DNA from: Henriciella sp.
GTDB lineage: Bacteria > Pseudomonadota > Alphaproteobacteria > Caulobacterales > Hyphomonadaceae
Reading direction: 5' to 3'
DNA: 64,000 nucleotides
Assembly (NCBI RefSeq): GCF_029936995.1
Contig: NZ_JAPYRE010000004.1
Span: forward strand, 62,001-126,000
Part shown: piece after piece, positions 36,684 through 44,663 of the stretch
How positions within the stretch are numbered: the first letter of the stretch is position 1
Layout of the letters: each line of letters starts with the position of its first letter
The notes under the pieces: model-generated
Database searches by the model: none
What the model saw: only the letters and a program-made list of their open reading frames with translations
Told to the model about the DNA's origin: nothing
Made by a program: the position numbers and the translations under genes

Positions 36684-39045
36684 TGTCCGCGATCTTGTCC
36701 AGCTGACGCTGCGCGCCAGCACCCATGGGTTTGAATATCGTTTCGGCCTGATCCAGCAGGTCAGCCGCTTCAGCCAGGTTGCCTTCACGTGCAGTTTCTC
36801 TTGCAAGCGCAATAGCTGTTATGGCTGCCATAGGGGTAGAGTCCCCAGCTGCAGTGATCACAAGTGAATGAGCCTCGCGGGCAGTTTCCAGTGCCGCACC
36901 GGTCTGGCCTGTTTCAGACAGGGCCCTGGAAAGACCTGCGGCGGCGGAAGCGTAAGTAATGCTGGCTTCACCTGCGTGTTCTCTTGCCATGGCTGCCCCT
37001 TCGTCCAGAAGGGGTAATGCTTCATCGGCGCGGCCGAGCCGAAGCAGTGTCTTGCCATAATTGTTAAGGAGTGCGGCGGTGGCGCCGGAGGCGCCGTACA
37101 GTGTGCGTCGCAACTCGAGGACCTCTTCGTAGAGTGGGACGGCCTCGGCGTGGCGGCCTGTCAGAACCTCGACTGTGGCAAGATTATTCAGTGTGTTCAG
37201 CGCATCAGGGCTGTTTTCCATTCCGATTTCGCGCCAGATGGACAGTGCAGTCCTGAGCGGCGCCGCTGCGTCTGCGGGGCGCCCTGCAGCTGTCAGCATG
37301 ACACCGAGATCATTGTGATAGACACCGGTCTTGTGGTCCTTGTCTCCGCTCAATTCGATACGTTCGGGCAGGTTGTCTTCCAGTAGTCTTACCGCTTCAT
37401 CAATTCGTCCCTGATCACGCAGCAGTCGAGCCTCCACAAGACGGCTGTCAACCAGGCGCCGCCGCCAGCGATTTGGTGAGCTTTGCCAGAAAGCCTGTGC
37501 AGCTTCGAGAAGAGGGGCCGCAGCTTCTATGTCTCCGGCGCGAAGCCTGACTTGAGCAAGGTCGTACCGGGCGCGTGCCATGAGGGCCGGGTCGACATTT
37601 TCTCCGTCGACGACGCGTTCAAGCATAGGGGCGGCAGCCTCATAGTCGTTGAGATAGAAATAGAGCTCGCCAAGGGTGTGCATGACCGGGCCGCCCTTGT
37701 CTGGGTCGGTTGCGAACATTTCCGTGACCTGCTCGGCTGCGGCATCCAGGATTTCGTCCGCGCTCGCTTCTGTACCGCCTGTTGCGTCAGCGCCGTCGCG
37801 AAGCATGAAATAGAGATATTGTTGTACAGCTTCCAGCCGGGCCTGTTCGCGTAAGGCCCAGTCACGTTCCATGCTTGCTTGTCGGGCCTGCCAGAGAGAA
37901 GCGCTCAAACCGCCGACAAGGCTTAATGCAAGCGCAGCTACGGCAGCGCTTTGCCATGCATGCCTCCGGAAAAACCGGCCGGTGACATAGCCCCTTTCCC
38001 GCTGTCGGGCAGCGACTGCACGCCCCTGTAGTGCATTTCTAAGATCATCGCAGAATGCGTCGAGGCTTGCGTAACGGGACTCTGGCTGCCTGGAGAGGGC
38101 GCAGGCCAGAATAGATTCGAGGTCACGCATGAACGGGGTCCTGCGACGGCCTTGCATGGCGGTTGAAAGGAGAGGGGGTGACTCTTCAACCGCCCGGCGC
38201 ACAGCGATGGGTAAGGGATCCACCGACAGCTCCAAAGGCGGTTTTCCCGTTAGAAGGGCGTACAACGTAGCGGCGAGCCCATATATGTCGCTAAGGGTGC
38301 TGGCTGGTTTTCCGGCTAGAATTTCGGGAGCGGCATAATCCAGTGACAGGGGTGTTTGCCGGTCGCTATCCTTGTCGTCCGGATGAGAGATACCGAAGTC
38401 GATGACGCGTGTGCGTCCGGTATCGTCCACGAGGATGTTTGAGGGTTTGACGTCGCGGTGAACGATCAGCTTGCGATGAGCGTAGGAGAGAGCTTCACCA
38501 GCCTGAATCACGAGCTTAACAATACGGTTGTCATCCGGTTGGTTCTGGCGGACCCATACGTCGAGCGGTGCGCCTGTTGCCAGTTCCATGACCATCCATG
38601 GCCGCCCGTCAGAAGCGACACCGCCATCAAGGAGCCGGGCAATCCCGGGGTGTTCAAGGCGTGCAAGGAATTGTCGTTCCCGGTCGAAAAGCTGATGATA
38701 ACCGGCTGAGGCAGTATTCATGAGCTTCAGGGCGGCCTCTTGCTCATAGTGCCCATCCGCCCGGCTGACCTTGTAGACATCGCCCATGCCGCCACGTCCA
38801 ATAAGTCCGTCAATACGCCAGGCGCCAAGACGGTCACCTGATTGAAGGCCGGGCGCGGATACCTCTTCCGGTTCGAGAAACCGTGTGCTCTCGCGCGCAG
38901 CTTCAAGCAGCGAGAGAACCTCTCTGGCCACTTCCTCGCTCCCGGCGTGCGTCCTGACAAAGGCTTCCTGTTCGTCAGCCGGGACCTCGTGTGCGGCGTC
39001 AAAGAGAGTTTCGACGTCTTTCCAGTCCGTTGCGTTGTGTGACAT
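36604..39045 (-). CDS. Serine/threonine protein kinase with transmembrane segment and TPR-like repeats
   Basis: The ATG at 39043-39045 (MSHNATDWKD) gives 813 residues. The kinase domain shows the glycine loop LIGRGGMGDVYKV, the Lys in EQEAALKLMN, HRDVKPSNILVD, the DFG site in TRVIDFGISHPD and DYAAPEILAGKPAS, so it should be active. A membrane helix follows (WQSAAVAALALSLVGGLSAS near residue 365). The rest (about 390-800) consists of TPR-like helices (LYEEVLELRRTLYGASGATA, ALLNNYGKTLLRLGRADEAL), expected in the periplasm. It likely works with the sigma factor encoded convergently. A shorter C-terminus would be needed to avoid the 80-base overlap, but the stop codon is clear. Confidence 0.9.
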   Translation of the reverse strand: MSHNATDWKDVETLFDAAHEVPADEQEAFVRTHAGSEEVAREVLSLLEAARESTRFLEPEEVSAPGLQSGDRLGAWRIDGLIGRGGMGDVYKVSRADGHYEQEAALKLMNTASAGYHQLFDRERQFLARLEHPGIARLLDGGVASDGRPWMVMELATGAPLDVWVRQNQPDDNRIVKLVIQAGEALSYAHRKLIVHRDVKPSNILVDDTGRTRVIDFGISHPDDKDSDRQTPLSLDYAAPEILAGKPASTLSDIYGLAATLYALLTGKPPLELSVDPLPIAVRRAVEESPPLLSTAMQGRRRTPFMRDLESILACALSRQPESRYASLDAFCDDLRNALQGRAVAARQRERGYVTGRFFRRHAWQSAAVAALALSLVGGLSASLWQARQASMERDWALREQARLEAVQQYLYFMLRDGADATGGTEASADEILDAAAEQVTEMFATDPDKGGPVMHTLGELYFYLNDYEAAAPMLERVVDGENVDPALMARARYDLAQVRLRAGDIEAAAPLLEAAQAFWQSSPNRWRRRLVDSRLVEARLLRDQGRIDEAVRLLEDNLPERIELSGDKDHKTGVYHNDLGVMLTAAGRPADAAAPLRTALSIWREIGMENSPDALNTLNNLATVEVLTGRHAEAVPLYEEVLELRRTLYGASGATAALLNNYGKTLLRLGRADEALPLLDEGAAMAREHAGEASITYASAAAGLSRALSETGQTGAALETAREAHSLVITAAGDSTPMAAITAIALARETAREGNLAEAADLLDQAETIFKPMGAGAQRQLDKIADIRSRFDLEAGASQVDQTSRDTAMHEP

Positions 39046-39222
39046 CGCAGATCCCCCCAAGCATCCTGTCGAACATGCGATGGTGGATGATCTGAATGCA
39101 CACAGCAAGGGGGAGGCGGGGGCTCGCTTCGCCAGTAAACGAGCAAGTCAGACCTATTCGGGGCTAATGGCTATAGGCTGTTCGCAATAGGCAGTTCTCA
39201 TTATCAATCTTGAGAGGTTCAT

Positions 39223-39642
39223 ATGAAACAACTTGCCTTTTGCGTCGTGACGGGTTTGGCCTTGACTGGCTGTAGCATTGCTGAAGCGGATACACCTGAG
39301 CGAGAAGACTGCATGGTACTGGCCAGTGACCCTGCAGCGCAGGAGAGCTTCTCCGAACGCGGTCTCACGACTGAAAGTTTCTGTGACTGCGTGGTTGCCT
39401 ACATTGATGCACAGCCTGAGACCGAGGAAGCGCAGATGCAGCTCGCACTCGAAGAGCTAACGGGGGAAATGGAATCCAGCGAGGTTAGTGCCGAGGAGGG
39501 GATCGGGACACTGATGGCCAAGTCAGAAGAGATGGATGAAGAAACTGCCCAGAAGATGCTTGGGGGAATACGCCTGCTCGGTGGCATGATGAACAAGTTT
39601 GGCGAGTATTTCAGTGCGGGCGATGCGTGTCCGATTCCCTGA
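39223..39642 (+). CDS. Small acidic lipoprotein, function unknown
   Basis: This 139-residue protein begins MKQLAFCVVTGLALTGC, a textbook lipobox, so it should be lipid-anchored. The mature part is strongly acidic, has Cys residues in REDCMVL, SFCDCVV and GDACPIP that could form disulfides, and looks helical. A ribosome site (GAGAGG) precedes the ATG. It is divergent from the kinase gene and may be a target or accessory of that system, but nothing in the sequence shows a function. Confidence 0.7.
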   Translation: MKQLAFCVVTGLALTGCSIAEADTPEREDCMVLASDPAAQESFSERGLTTESFCDCVVAYIDAQPETEEAQMQLALEELTGEMESSEVSAEEGIGTLMAKSEEMDEETAQKMLGGIRLLGGMMNKFGEYFSAGDACPIP

Positions 39643-39985
39643 GGCAAGTCGATCGTATCTGCATATGAGTAAGGCAGTCGGAGCCTGACTGGAGGCCAGA
39701 CCGCAAGAGCTTGTTTCGCCGTTTCGGGTGTTACCATGTTCGTTTCGGACTTAGACCGATACCGCGATTGCAGGTATCAACGTCACTCCACGCCTCGTGT
39801 CACTGCAATTACGGCGTTCGCCATGCTTGGTCTTGACCCGACGCAAGGTGACGTTGGGTCTATCTTGCCGGAAGGTATTGCTGGGTGGCAGGCTCAATCT
39901 GTCTGGCTTTGGACGATGGTCCAGCCGACGGAGGGAGAGCAGGTCAACCTGCCCCTGAATAAACCTACTTGGAGGAGCGACCAGA
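39643..39985. other. Gene-free interval upstream of the acyl-CoA dehydrogenase operon
   Basis: About 340 bases hold no ORF with family features. A GGAGG-like ribosome site (about 39971-39976) precedes the dehydrogenase ATG at 39986. I see no convincing operator palindrome; the interval probably contains the operon promoter. Confidence 0.4.
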
Positions 39986-41107
39986 ATGAATCTCGATTTC
40001 TCGGAAGAGCAGAACCAGCTACGCGATCAGGTCCGACGGTTCCTCGAGGAGCGTTGTCCGCCAAAAGCCGTTCGCCAAGTGCTTGAAGGGGAAACCGATT
40101 ATGACGCTGGTCTCTATAAGGGTCTTGCCGAACTAGGTGTCCTTGGCGCGGCCATTCCGGAAGAATATGGCGGGGTCGGCCTGGGCCATCTCGAACTCTG
40201 CGTCCTTACTGAGGAGCTCGGCCGTGTTCTTGCTCCGGTGCCGGTCGCATCGTCTGTCTATCTCGTCGCTGAAGCGCTGATGCAGGCCGGCAGCGAGGAC
40301 CAGAAATCGGAATGGCTCCCACAGCTCGCTGCAGGCGATGCGATCGGCTGCTGGGCAATCAATGAAGGCAGTGGGCGGATGCGGGAAGAGAAAGTCTCGG
40401 TCCGTTTCGAAAATGGCAAGCTGACAGGCAAGAAATCGCCTGTCGCGGATGGTGCGATTGCCGATATCGCAATCGTTGCTGCGCGTGAAGGCGACGGAAT
40501 TTCGCTGGTCATGGTCGATTTGTCGGCAGGAGGTGTGACCCGTGAAGCCCTCGACTCGGTTGATCCCACACGTGCGCAGACGCGGCTCGTATTTGACGGC
40601 ACTGCTGCAACCCGGCTCGGCGGTGCTGGTGACGGCTGGCATATCGCGTCGCAGGTCTTGGACCGCGCCGCCATACTGATCGCTTTCGAACAGCTCGGTG
40701 GCGCCGATCGTGCGTTAGAGATGGCGCGGGCGTATGCGCTTGAGCGGATGGCGTTTGGCCGTCAGATCGGTTCTTTCCAGGCGATCAAGCACATGCTGGC
40801 GGACATGTATGTCTCTGCCACGCTTGCCCGTTCAAATTGTTTTTATGGCGCATGGGCGCTGTCTTCCAGTGCAGCAGAGCTGCCCGTCGCAGCGGCTACG
40901 GCGCGGGTCTCGGCGACCACGGCATTCCAGCACTGCGCCAAGAACAATATCCAGACCCATGGCGGCATGGGCTTCACTTGGGAATATGACTGCCACCTCT
41001 ATTACCGCCGCTCAAATGCCCTCGCTCTCGCGCTCGGCTCGCTTTCCACGTGGGAAAGTCTTCTGATCGAGCGGATGAGTGCCGGCAATGTCGAAGCAGC
41101 AGCCTAA
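39986..41107 (+). CDS. Acyl-CoA dehydrogenase, smaller subunit-type
   Basis: This 373-residue flavoprotein has an N-terminal FSEEQNQLRDQVRRFLEERC, AAIPEEYGGVGLGHLELCVL, YALERMAFGRQIGSFQAIKH and IQTHGGMGFTWEYDCHLYYR. The last motif is typical of the shorter ACAD branch used with bulky or branched acyl-CoAs; the catalytic Glu of the YEG type is absent from that position. The adjacent gene encodes a different, longer ACAD, an arrangement known from heteromeric ACADs that dehydrogenate steroid side-chain acyl-CoAs. A heteromer here is inference. Confidence 0.87.
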   Translation: MNLDFSEEQNQLRDQVRRFLEERCPPKAVRQVLEGETDYDAGLYKGLAELGVLGAAIPEEYGGVGLGHLELCVLTEELGRVLAPVPVASSVYLVAEALMQAGSEDQKSEWLPQLAAGDAIGCWAINEGSGRMREEKVSVRFENGKLTGKKSPVADGAIADIAIVAAREGDGISLVMVDLSAGGVTREALDSVDPTRAQTRLVFDGTAATRLGGAGDGWHIASQVLDRAAILIAFEQLGGADRALEMARAYALERMAFGRQIGSFQAIKHMLADMYVSATLARSNCFYGAWALSSSAAELPVAAATARVSATTAFQHCAKNNIQTHGGMGFTWEYDCHLYYRRSNALALALGSLSTWESLLIERMSAGNVEAAA

Positions 41108-41124
41108 ACGGAAGGACGACCAGG

Positions 41125-42381
41125 ATGGATTTCAACGATACCCCTCAGGAAGCCGCCTTCCGCAAGGAAGTGCGCGCATGGCTCGACGCGAACGCCCCCA
41201 AGCACCTCGAACCTGAACTGAAGCGCGCGAGCTTTGGCTCTAGCGGGCTGACCAGCGAAGACCCGATTGAAGCGGGCAAGAAGTGGCAGAAGAAGAAGGC
41301 CGAAGCCGGCTGGGCCGTACTGCACTGGCCGAAGGAGTATGGCGGCGGTGCACGCACACCGATCGAGCGCGTCATCTGGGGCCAGGAAGAAGGCGTCTAT
41401 GGCGTCCTCTCCGGCCCGTTCACCATCGGTCACGGCATGTGCGGCCCGACCGTCATGGCCTGGGCCAATGAGGAATGGAAAGAAAAGCTCCTGCCGCCGC
41501 TCGCCAGCGGCGAGGATATCTGGTGCCAGCTTTTCTCCGAACCGGCCAGCGGCTCTGACCTTGCAGGGCTTCGCACCCGCGCGGTGAAAGCCGATGACGG
41601 CTCTGGCGACTGGATCATCAATGGCCAGAAGATCTGGACCAGCGGCGCGCAGAACTCCGACTGGGGCCTGCTGATTACGCGGACCGACCCGGATGTGCCG
41701 AAGCACAAGGGCCTCACCATGTTCTTCCTGCGCATGGATTCACCCGGCGTGAAAGTCGTGCCGATCAAGCAGGCGAATGGCGCTTCCGGTTTTAACGAGG
41801 TCTATTTCGATAATGTCCGCATCCCGGATGACCAGCGCCTTGGCGCGGTTGGCGAGGGCTGGAAAGTGTCGCTCACCACGCTGATGAATGAACGTCTTTC
41901 CATTGGCTCGGGTATGTCGACCGGCTTTCCAGAGCTCTTCAGGTTCTGCATGGAAGCGGACGTCGATGGGGAACCGGCCGTTGCGGATTCCGGCGTGCGG
42001 TCCAAGCTGGCACAGTTCGCGGTCAAGCAGTCCGGCCTCAAATATACCGGCATGCGCGCCATCTCCGCGCTTTCAAAAGGTGAGACGCCGGGGCCGGAAA
42101 ACTCCATCGGTAAGCTCGTCGCTGGCGCGACCATGCAGGAGCTTGCCATGTTCGCGCTCGACTTGCAGGGGGAGTCCGGTGTCGTCTGGGATGAAGACAG
42201 CCCGCAGAATGGCCGTTTCCAGGCCATGCTGATGCGCTCTCCCGCAACCCGGATCGAAGGCGGCTCTGACGAAATCCTGCGCAACATTATCGGCGAACGC
42301 GTCCTCGGCCTGCCGGGCGATATTCGTGTCGACAAAGATGTCGCCTTCAAAGACATCCCGACCAGCGGGAGCCGCAAATGA
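41125..42381 (+). CDS. Acyl-CoA dehydrogenase, larger subunit-type
   Basis: The ATG at 41125 (MDFNDTPQEAAFRKEVRAWL) gives 418 residues. It shows LHWPKEYGGGARTPIERVIW, CQLFSEPASGSDLAGLRTRA, KIWTSGAQNSDWGLLITRTD and, near the end, TRIEGGSDEILRNIIGERVL with the catalytic Glu in IEGGSDE. It is 17 bases downstream of the first ACAD and overlaps the next gene by four bases (ATGA). Together with the SDR and hydratase it forms a beta-oxidation-like cassette for an unknown acyl-CoA. Confidence 0.88.
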   Translation: MDFNDTPQEAAFRKEVRAWLDANAPKHLEPELKRASFGSSGLTSEDPIEAGKKWQKKKAEAGWAVLHWPKEYGGGARTPIERVIWGQEEGVYGVLSGPFTIGHGMCGPTVMAWANEEWKEKLLPPLASGEDIWCQLFSEPASGSDLAGLRTRAVKADDGSGDWIINGQKIWTSGAQNSDWGLLITRTDPDVPKHKGLTMFFLRMDSPGVKVVPIKQANGASGFNEVYFDNVRIPDDQRLGAVGEGWKVSLTTLMNERLSIGSGMSTGFPELFRFCMEADVDGEPAVADSGVRSKLAQFAVKQSGLKYTGMRAISALSKGETPGPENSIGKLVAGATMQELAMFALDLQGESGVVWDEDSPQNGRFQAMLMRSPATRIEGGSDEILRNIIGERVLGLPGDIRVDKDVAFKDIPTSGSRK

Positions 42382-43154
42382 CCGACTATCCATTGCCGAA
42401 CAATTCAGCCGACCTCAAAGGCCAAGTTGCCCTTGTCACGGGGGCATCATCTGGCCTTGGCGTTCGCTTTGCAAAGGTGCTGGCGAGCCAGGGTGCGAAG
42501 GTTGCCCTTGCCGCACGCCGTGTGGACCGTCTCGAAACGCTGGCGAAGGAGATCCGCGAAGCTGGCGGCGAAGCGATCGCCGTCGAGATGGACGCGACCA
42601 ATGCTGAGCAGATGATCGCCGCAGTTGCCAAGGCCGAAGCGGCCCTCGGCACGGTCACCATCCTCGTCAACAATGCCGGCATCCCCGATGCCCAGCGGGC
42701 ACACAAGATGGAGGTCGAGCTCATCGACCGCGTACTGGACATCAATGTTCGCGCGCCATTCGTGCTGAGCTGCGAGGTGGCCCGCCGCCTTATGTCCAGC
42801 GACAAGCCGGGCCGGATCGTCAATATCGCATCGGCCGCAGCCTTCCACTATGCGGGCAATGGTGCCGCGCTCTATTCCGTCTCGAAGGCTGCCGTCGTGC
42901 GTATTACTGAGACGCTATCTGTCGAGTGGAGCCGCAACCATATCAACGTCAATGCGATCGCGCCGGGGGCTTTCGAGTCCGAGATGATGGACGGCATGCT
43001 CGAGCGGATGGGTGACATTGCCCAGTATTTCCCGCGCAAGCGGATCGGCAATCCCGCCCAGCTGGACTCGGCGCTCCTGTTCCTTGTCGGCCCGGCATCT
43101 GACGCCGTAACGGGCACCTGTATCAAGGTCGATGATGGACAGGGCTCACGTTAG
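42378..43154 (+). CDS. Short-chain dehydrogenase/reductase
   Basis: This 258-residue SDR has the nucleotide-binding motif VALVTGASSGLGVRFAKVLA, the NAG motif in VTILVNNAGIPDAQ, catalytic Ser in IVNIASAAAFHY, and Tyr/Lys in ALYSVSKAAVVRITE, so it should be active; ARRVDRLE after beta-2 favours NADP(H). In this operon it could act as a 3-hydroxyacyl-CoA dehydrogenase. The substrate is not readable from sequence. Confidence 0.88.
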   Translation: MTDYPLPNNSADLKGQVALVTGASSGLGVRFAKVLASQGAKVALAARRVDRLETLAKEIREAGGEAIAVEMDATNAEQMIAAVAKAEAALGTVTILVNNAGIPDAQRAHKMEVELIDRVLDINVRAPFVLSCEVARRLMSSDKPGRIVNIASAAAFHYAGNGAALYSVSKAAVVRITETLSVEWSRNHINVNAIAPGAFESEMMDGMLERMGDIAQYFPRKRIGNPAQLDSALLFLVGPASDAVTGTCIKVDDGQGSR

Positions 43155-43181
43155 GCCCGGTACCACACGCAACACAAAGGT

Positions 43182-43985
43182 ATGAGCATGTACGATTATG
43201 AAACCATCGACATTGAGGTTCGCGGCGGTGTTCACTGGCTGACGCTCAATCGGCCGGACATGCTGAATGCCATAAATACGCAGATGGCGACGGATCTCGG
43301 CGATTATTTCGGTAATCTCTACAAGGATCGCTCCTGCCGTATCGTCGTCATGCGGGGCGCGGGGCGCGCCTTCTGTGCCGGTCTCGACATCAAGGCGCGC
43401 GACGATGACAACCAGCCGCCCTTCGGGGGCGGCTTCGGCTTCCAGGGGCATCTCGCTGATGTCTACATCAAAATGCGTCGCTGCCCGCAGCCGATCATCT
43501 CGCTGATCCAGGGGCCGGCTTGCGGCGGAGGTTTCGCGTTTGCGCTCGCCTCCGACATCCGCATTGGCGGCGAAAGCATGAAAATGAATGCCGCTTTCAT
43601 CAAGCTCGGCCTTTCGGCGTGTGACATGGGCGTGAGCTATTTCCTGCCCCGTCTGGTCGGCGTGACCATCGCGTCCGAGCTGATGATGACCGGGCGTTTC
43701 ATTCATGCAGACCGTGCGCTGGCGGTCGGCCTTGTCAACCAGATCGTGCCGGATACTGAGCTTGAGACGGCAGGTCAGGTCTTCGTCGACGAGATGCTCG
43801 CGACCTCGCCAATGGGGCTGCGCCTGACCAAGGAAGGGCTCAACATGGCGGTCGATGCTGGCAGCCTGGAAGCGGCCATGGCAATCGAGAACAGAAATCA
43901 GGTCCTTTGTTCTGGTACAGAGGATGTGAAAGAAGGGATGAGAGCCTTTATAGAGAAGCGCCAGCCATTATATCGCGACGCTTGA
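43182..43985 (+). CDS. Enoyl-CoA hydratase/isomerase family protein
   Basis: This 267-residue crotonase-fold protein has VHWLTLNRPDMLNAINTQMA, the oxyanion segment RGAGRAFCAGLDIKARDDDN and ISLIQGPACGGGFAFALASD. Where hydratases carry a catalytic Glu, the segment INAAFIKLGLSACDMGVSYF has Cys-Asp in the second position, so hydratase versus another crotonase activity (isomerase, hydrolase) is open. It is the last gene of the ACAD/SDR operon, 27 bases after the SDR. Confidence 0.85.
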   Translation: MSMYDYETIDIEVRGGVHWLTLNRPDMLNAINTQMATDLGDYFGNLYKDRSCRIVVMRGAGRAFCAGLDIKARDDDNQPPFGGGFGFQGHLADVYIKMRRCPQPIISLIQGPACGGGFAFALASDIRIGGESMKMNAAFIKLGLSACDMGVSYFLPRLVGVTIASELMMTGRFIHADRALAVGLVNQIVPDTELETAGQVFVDEMLATSPMGLRLTKEGLNMAVDAGSLEAAMAIENRNQVLCSGTEDVKEGMRAFIEKRQPLYRDA

Positions 43986-44318
43986 TCATGGGGTCACCTT
44001 TAGTTCTTCTGCGATTTTGGTGAATGTTTTCCAAGCGTTTTCAGTGAGTTCCGGGCGGTGTGACACCCCGGGTATTCTGTTTCCCGAAGTATATAGGCTG
44101 GCTATTGGCTGGCGAGTTGCGGTGTAAGCAAAACCACTCTCAATATGCGAAACGATGGAGGGCAGGCGTACGCCACGTGCCACGATGGGATGCATACTCG
44201 TCGTTCTCGCCTGTCGGGAACCTGCGGTTAAGCATAATTCACAACTTGTACCTTTAGTCTAAATTTTTTGGTAGGTATTCTCGATGAGAAGTCGGTGCTG
44301 ATGTAGCAGGAGTACGCA
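43986..44318. other. Gene-free interval before the exopolysaccharide operon
   Basis: About 330 bases without a supportable gene. A 69-codon minus-strand frame (44195 to 43986) has no recognisable family and no ribosome site. An AT-rich stretch around 44230-44275 is a likely promoter for the Hpt gene, whose ATG at 44319 is preceded by CAGGAG. Confidence 0.4.
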
Positions 44319-44663
44319 ATGGCCCAGACATCGAGTGCCACTGGATTGTCGCGGCTTGCCGAGCGCTTTGCAGCACAGCTCCCGGAACGCCTCGACGCAT
44401 TAGAGGAAGTGACCCGGAAAATTTCGGTTGGCTCTGACAATAGCAAGGCCATCGCAAGCATTGAGCACATTGTACATAATTTTTCCGGTTCGGCACCGGT
44501 GTTCGGATATACGGAACTTGGCGCTCATGCGATGCAGGCTGAAGACCTTGTTATCGCGATGAGCAAAGGTGAGACACCCTCTGACGAAAATACTCTTGGC
44601 CAGCTGAAGACCATGATCTTCCAGCTTCGAGAGCACGCACGAAATGATGAATTGAATGACTGA
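44319..44663 (+). CDS. Histidine phosphotransfer (Hpt) domain protein
   Basis: This 114-residue all-helical protein has IEHIVHNFSGSAPVFGYTEL (residues about 50-69), which matches the Hpt consensus H-x-x-x-G-S-A-x-x-F-G, with the likely phosphorylated His in VHNFSGS. It lies at the head of the exopolysaccharide operon and overlaps the BcsB-like gene by eight bases. Its partner is probably the receiver protein five genes downstream, which would make a local phosphorelay; that link is inference. Confidence 0.78.
   Translation: MAQTSSATGLSRLAERFAAQLPERLDALEEVTRKISVGSDNSKAIASIEHIVHNFSGSAPVFGYTELGAHAMQAEDLVIAMSKGETPSDENTLGQLKTMIFQLREHARNDELND

Noticed and set aside
39736-40086. 116-codon plus-strand frame before the acyl-CoA dehydrogenase
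   Set aside because: It overlaps the true dehydrogenase start in another frame and has no domain or signal peptide.
43986-44195. 69-codon minus-strand frame (ends ...WKTFTKIAEELKVTP)
   Set aside because: The last part looks protein-like, but there is no ribosome site, family or partner; it was kept only as a note on the gap.
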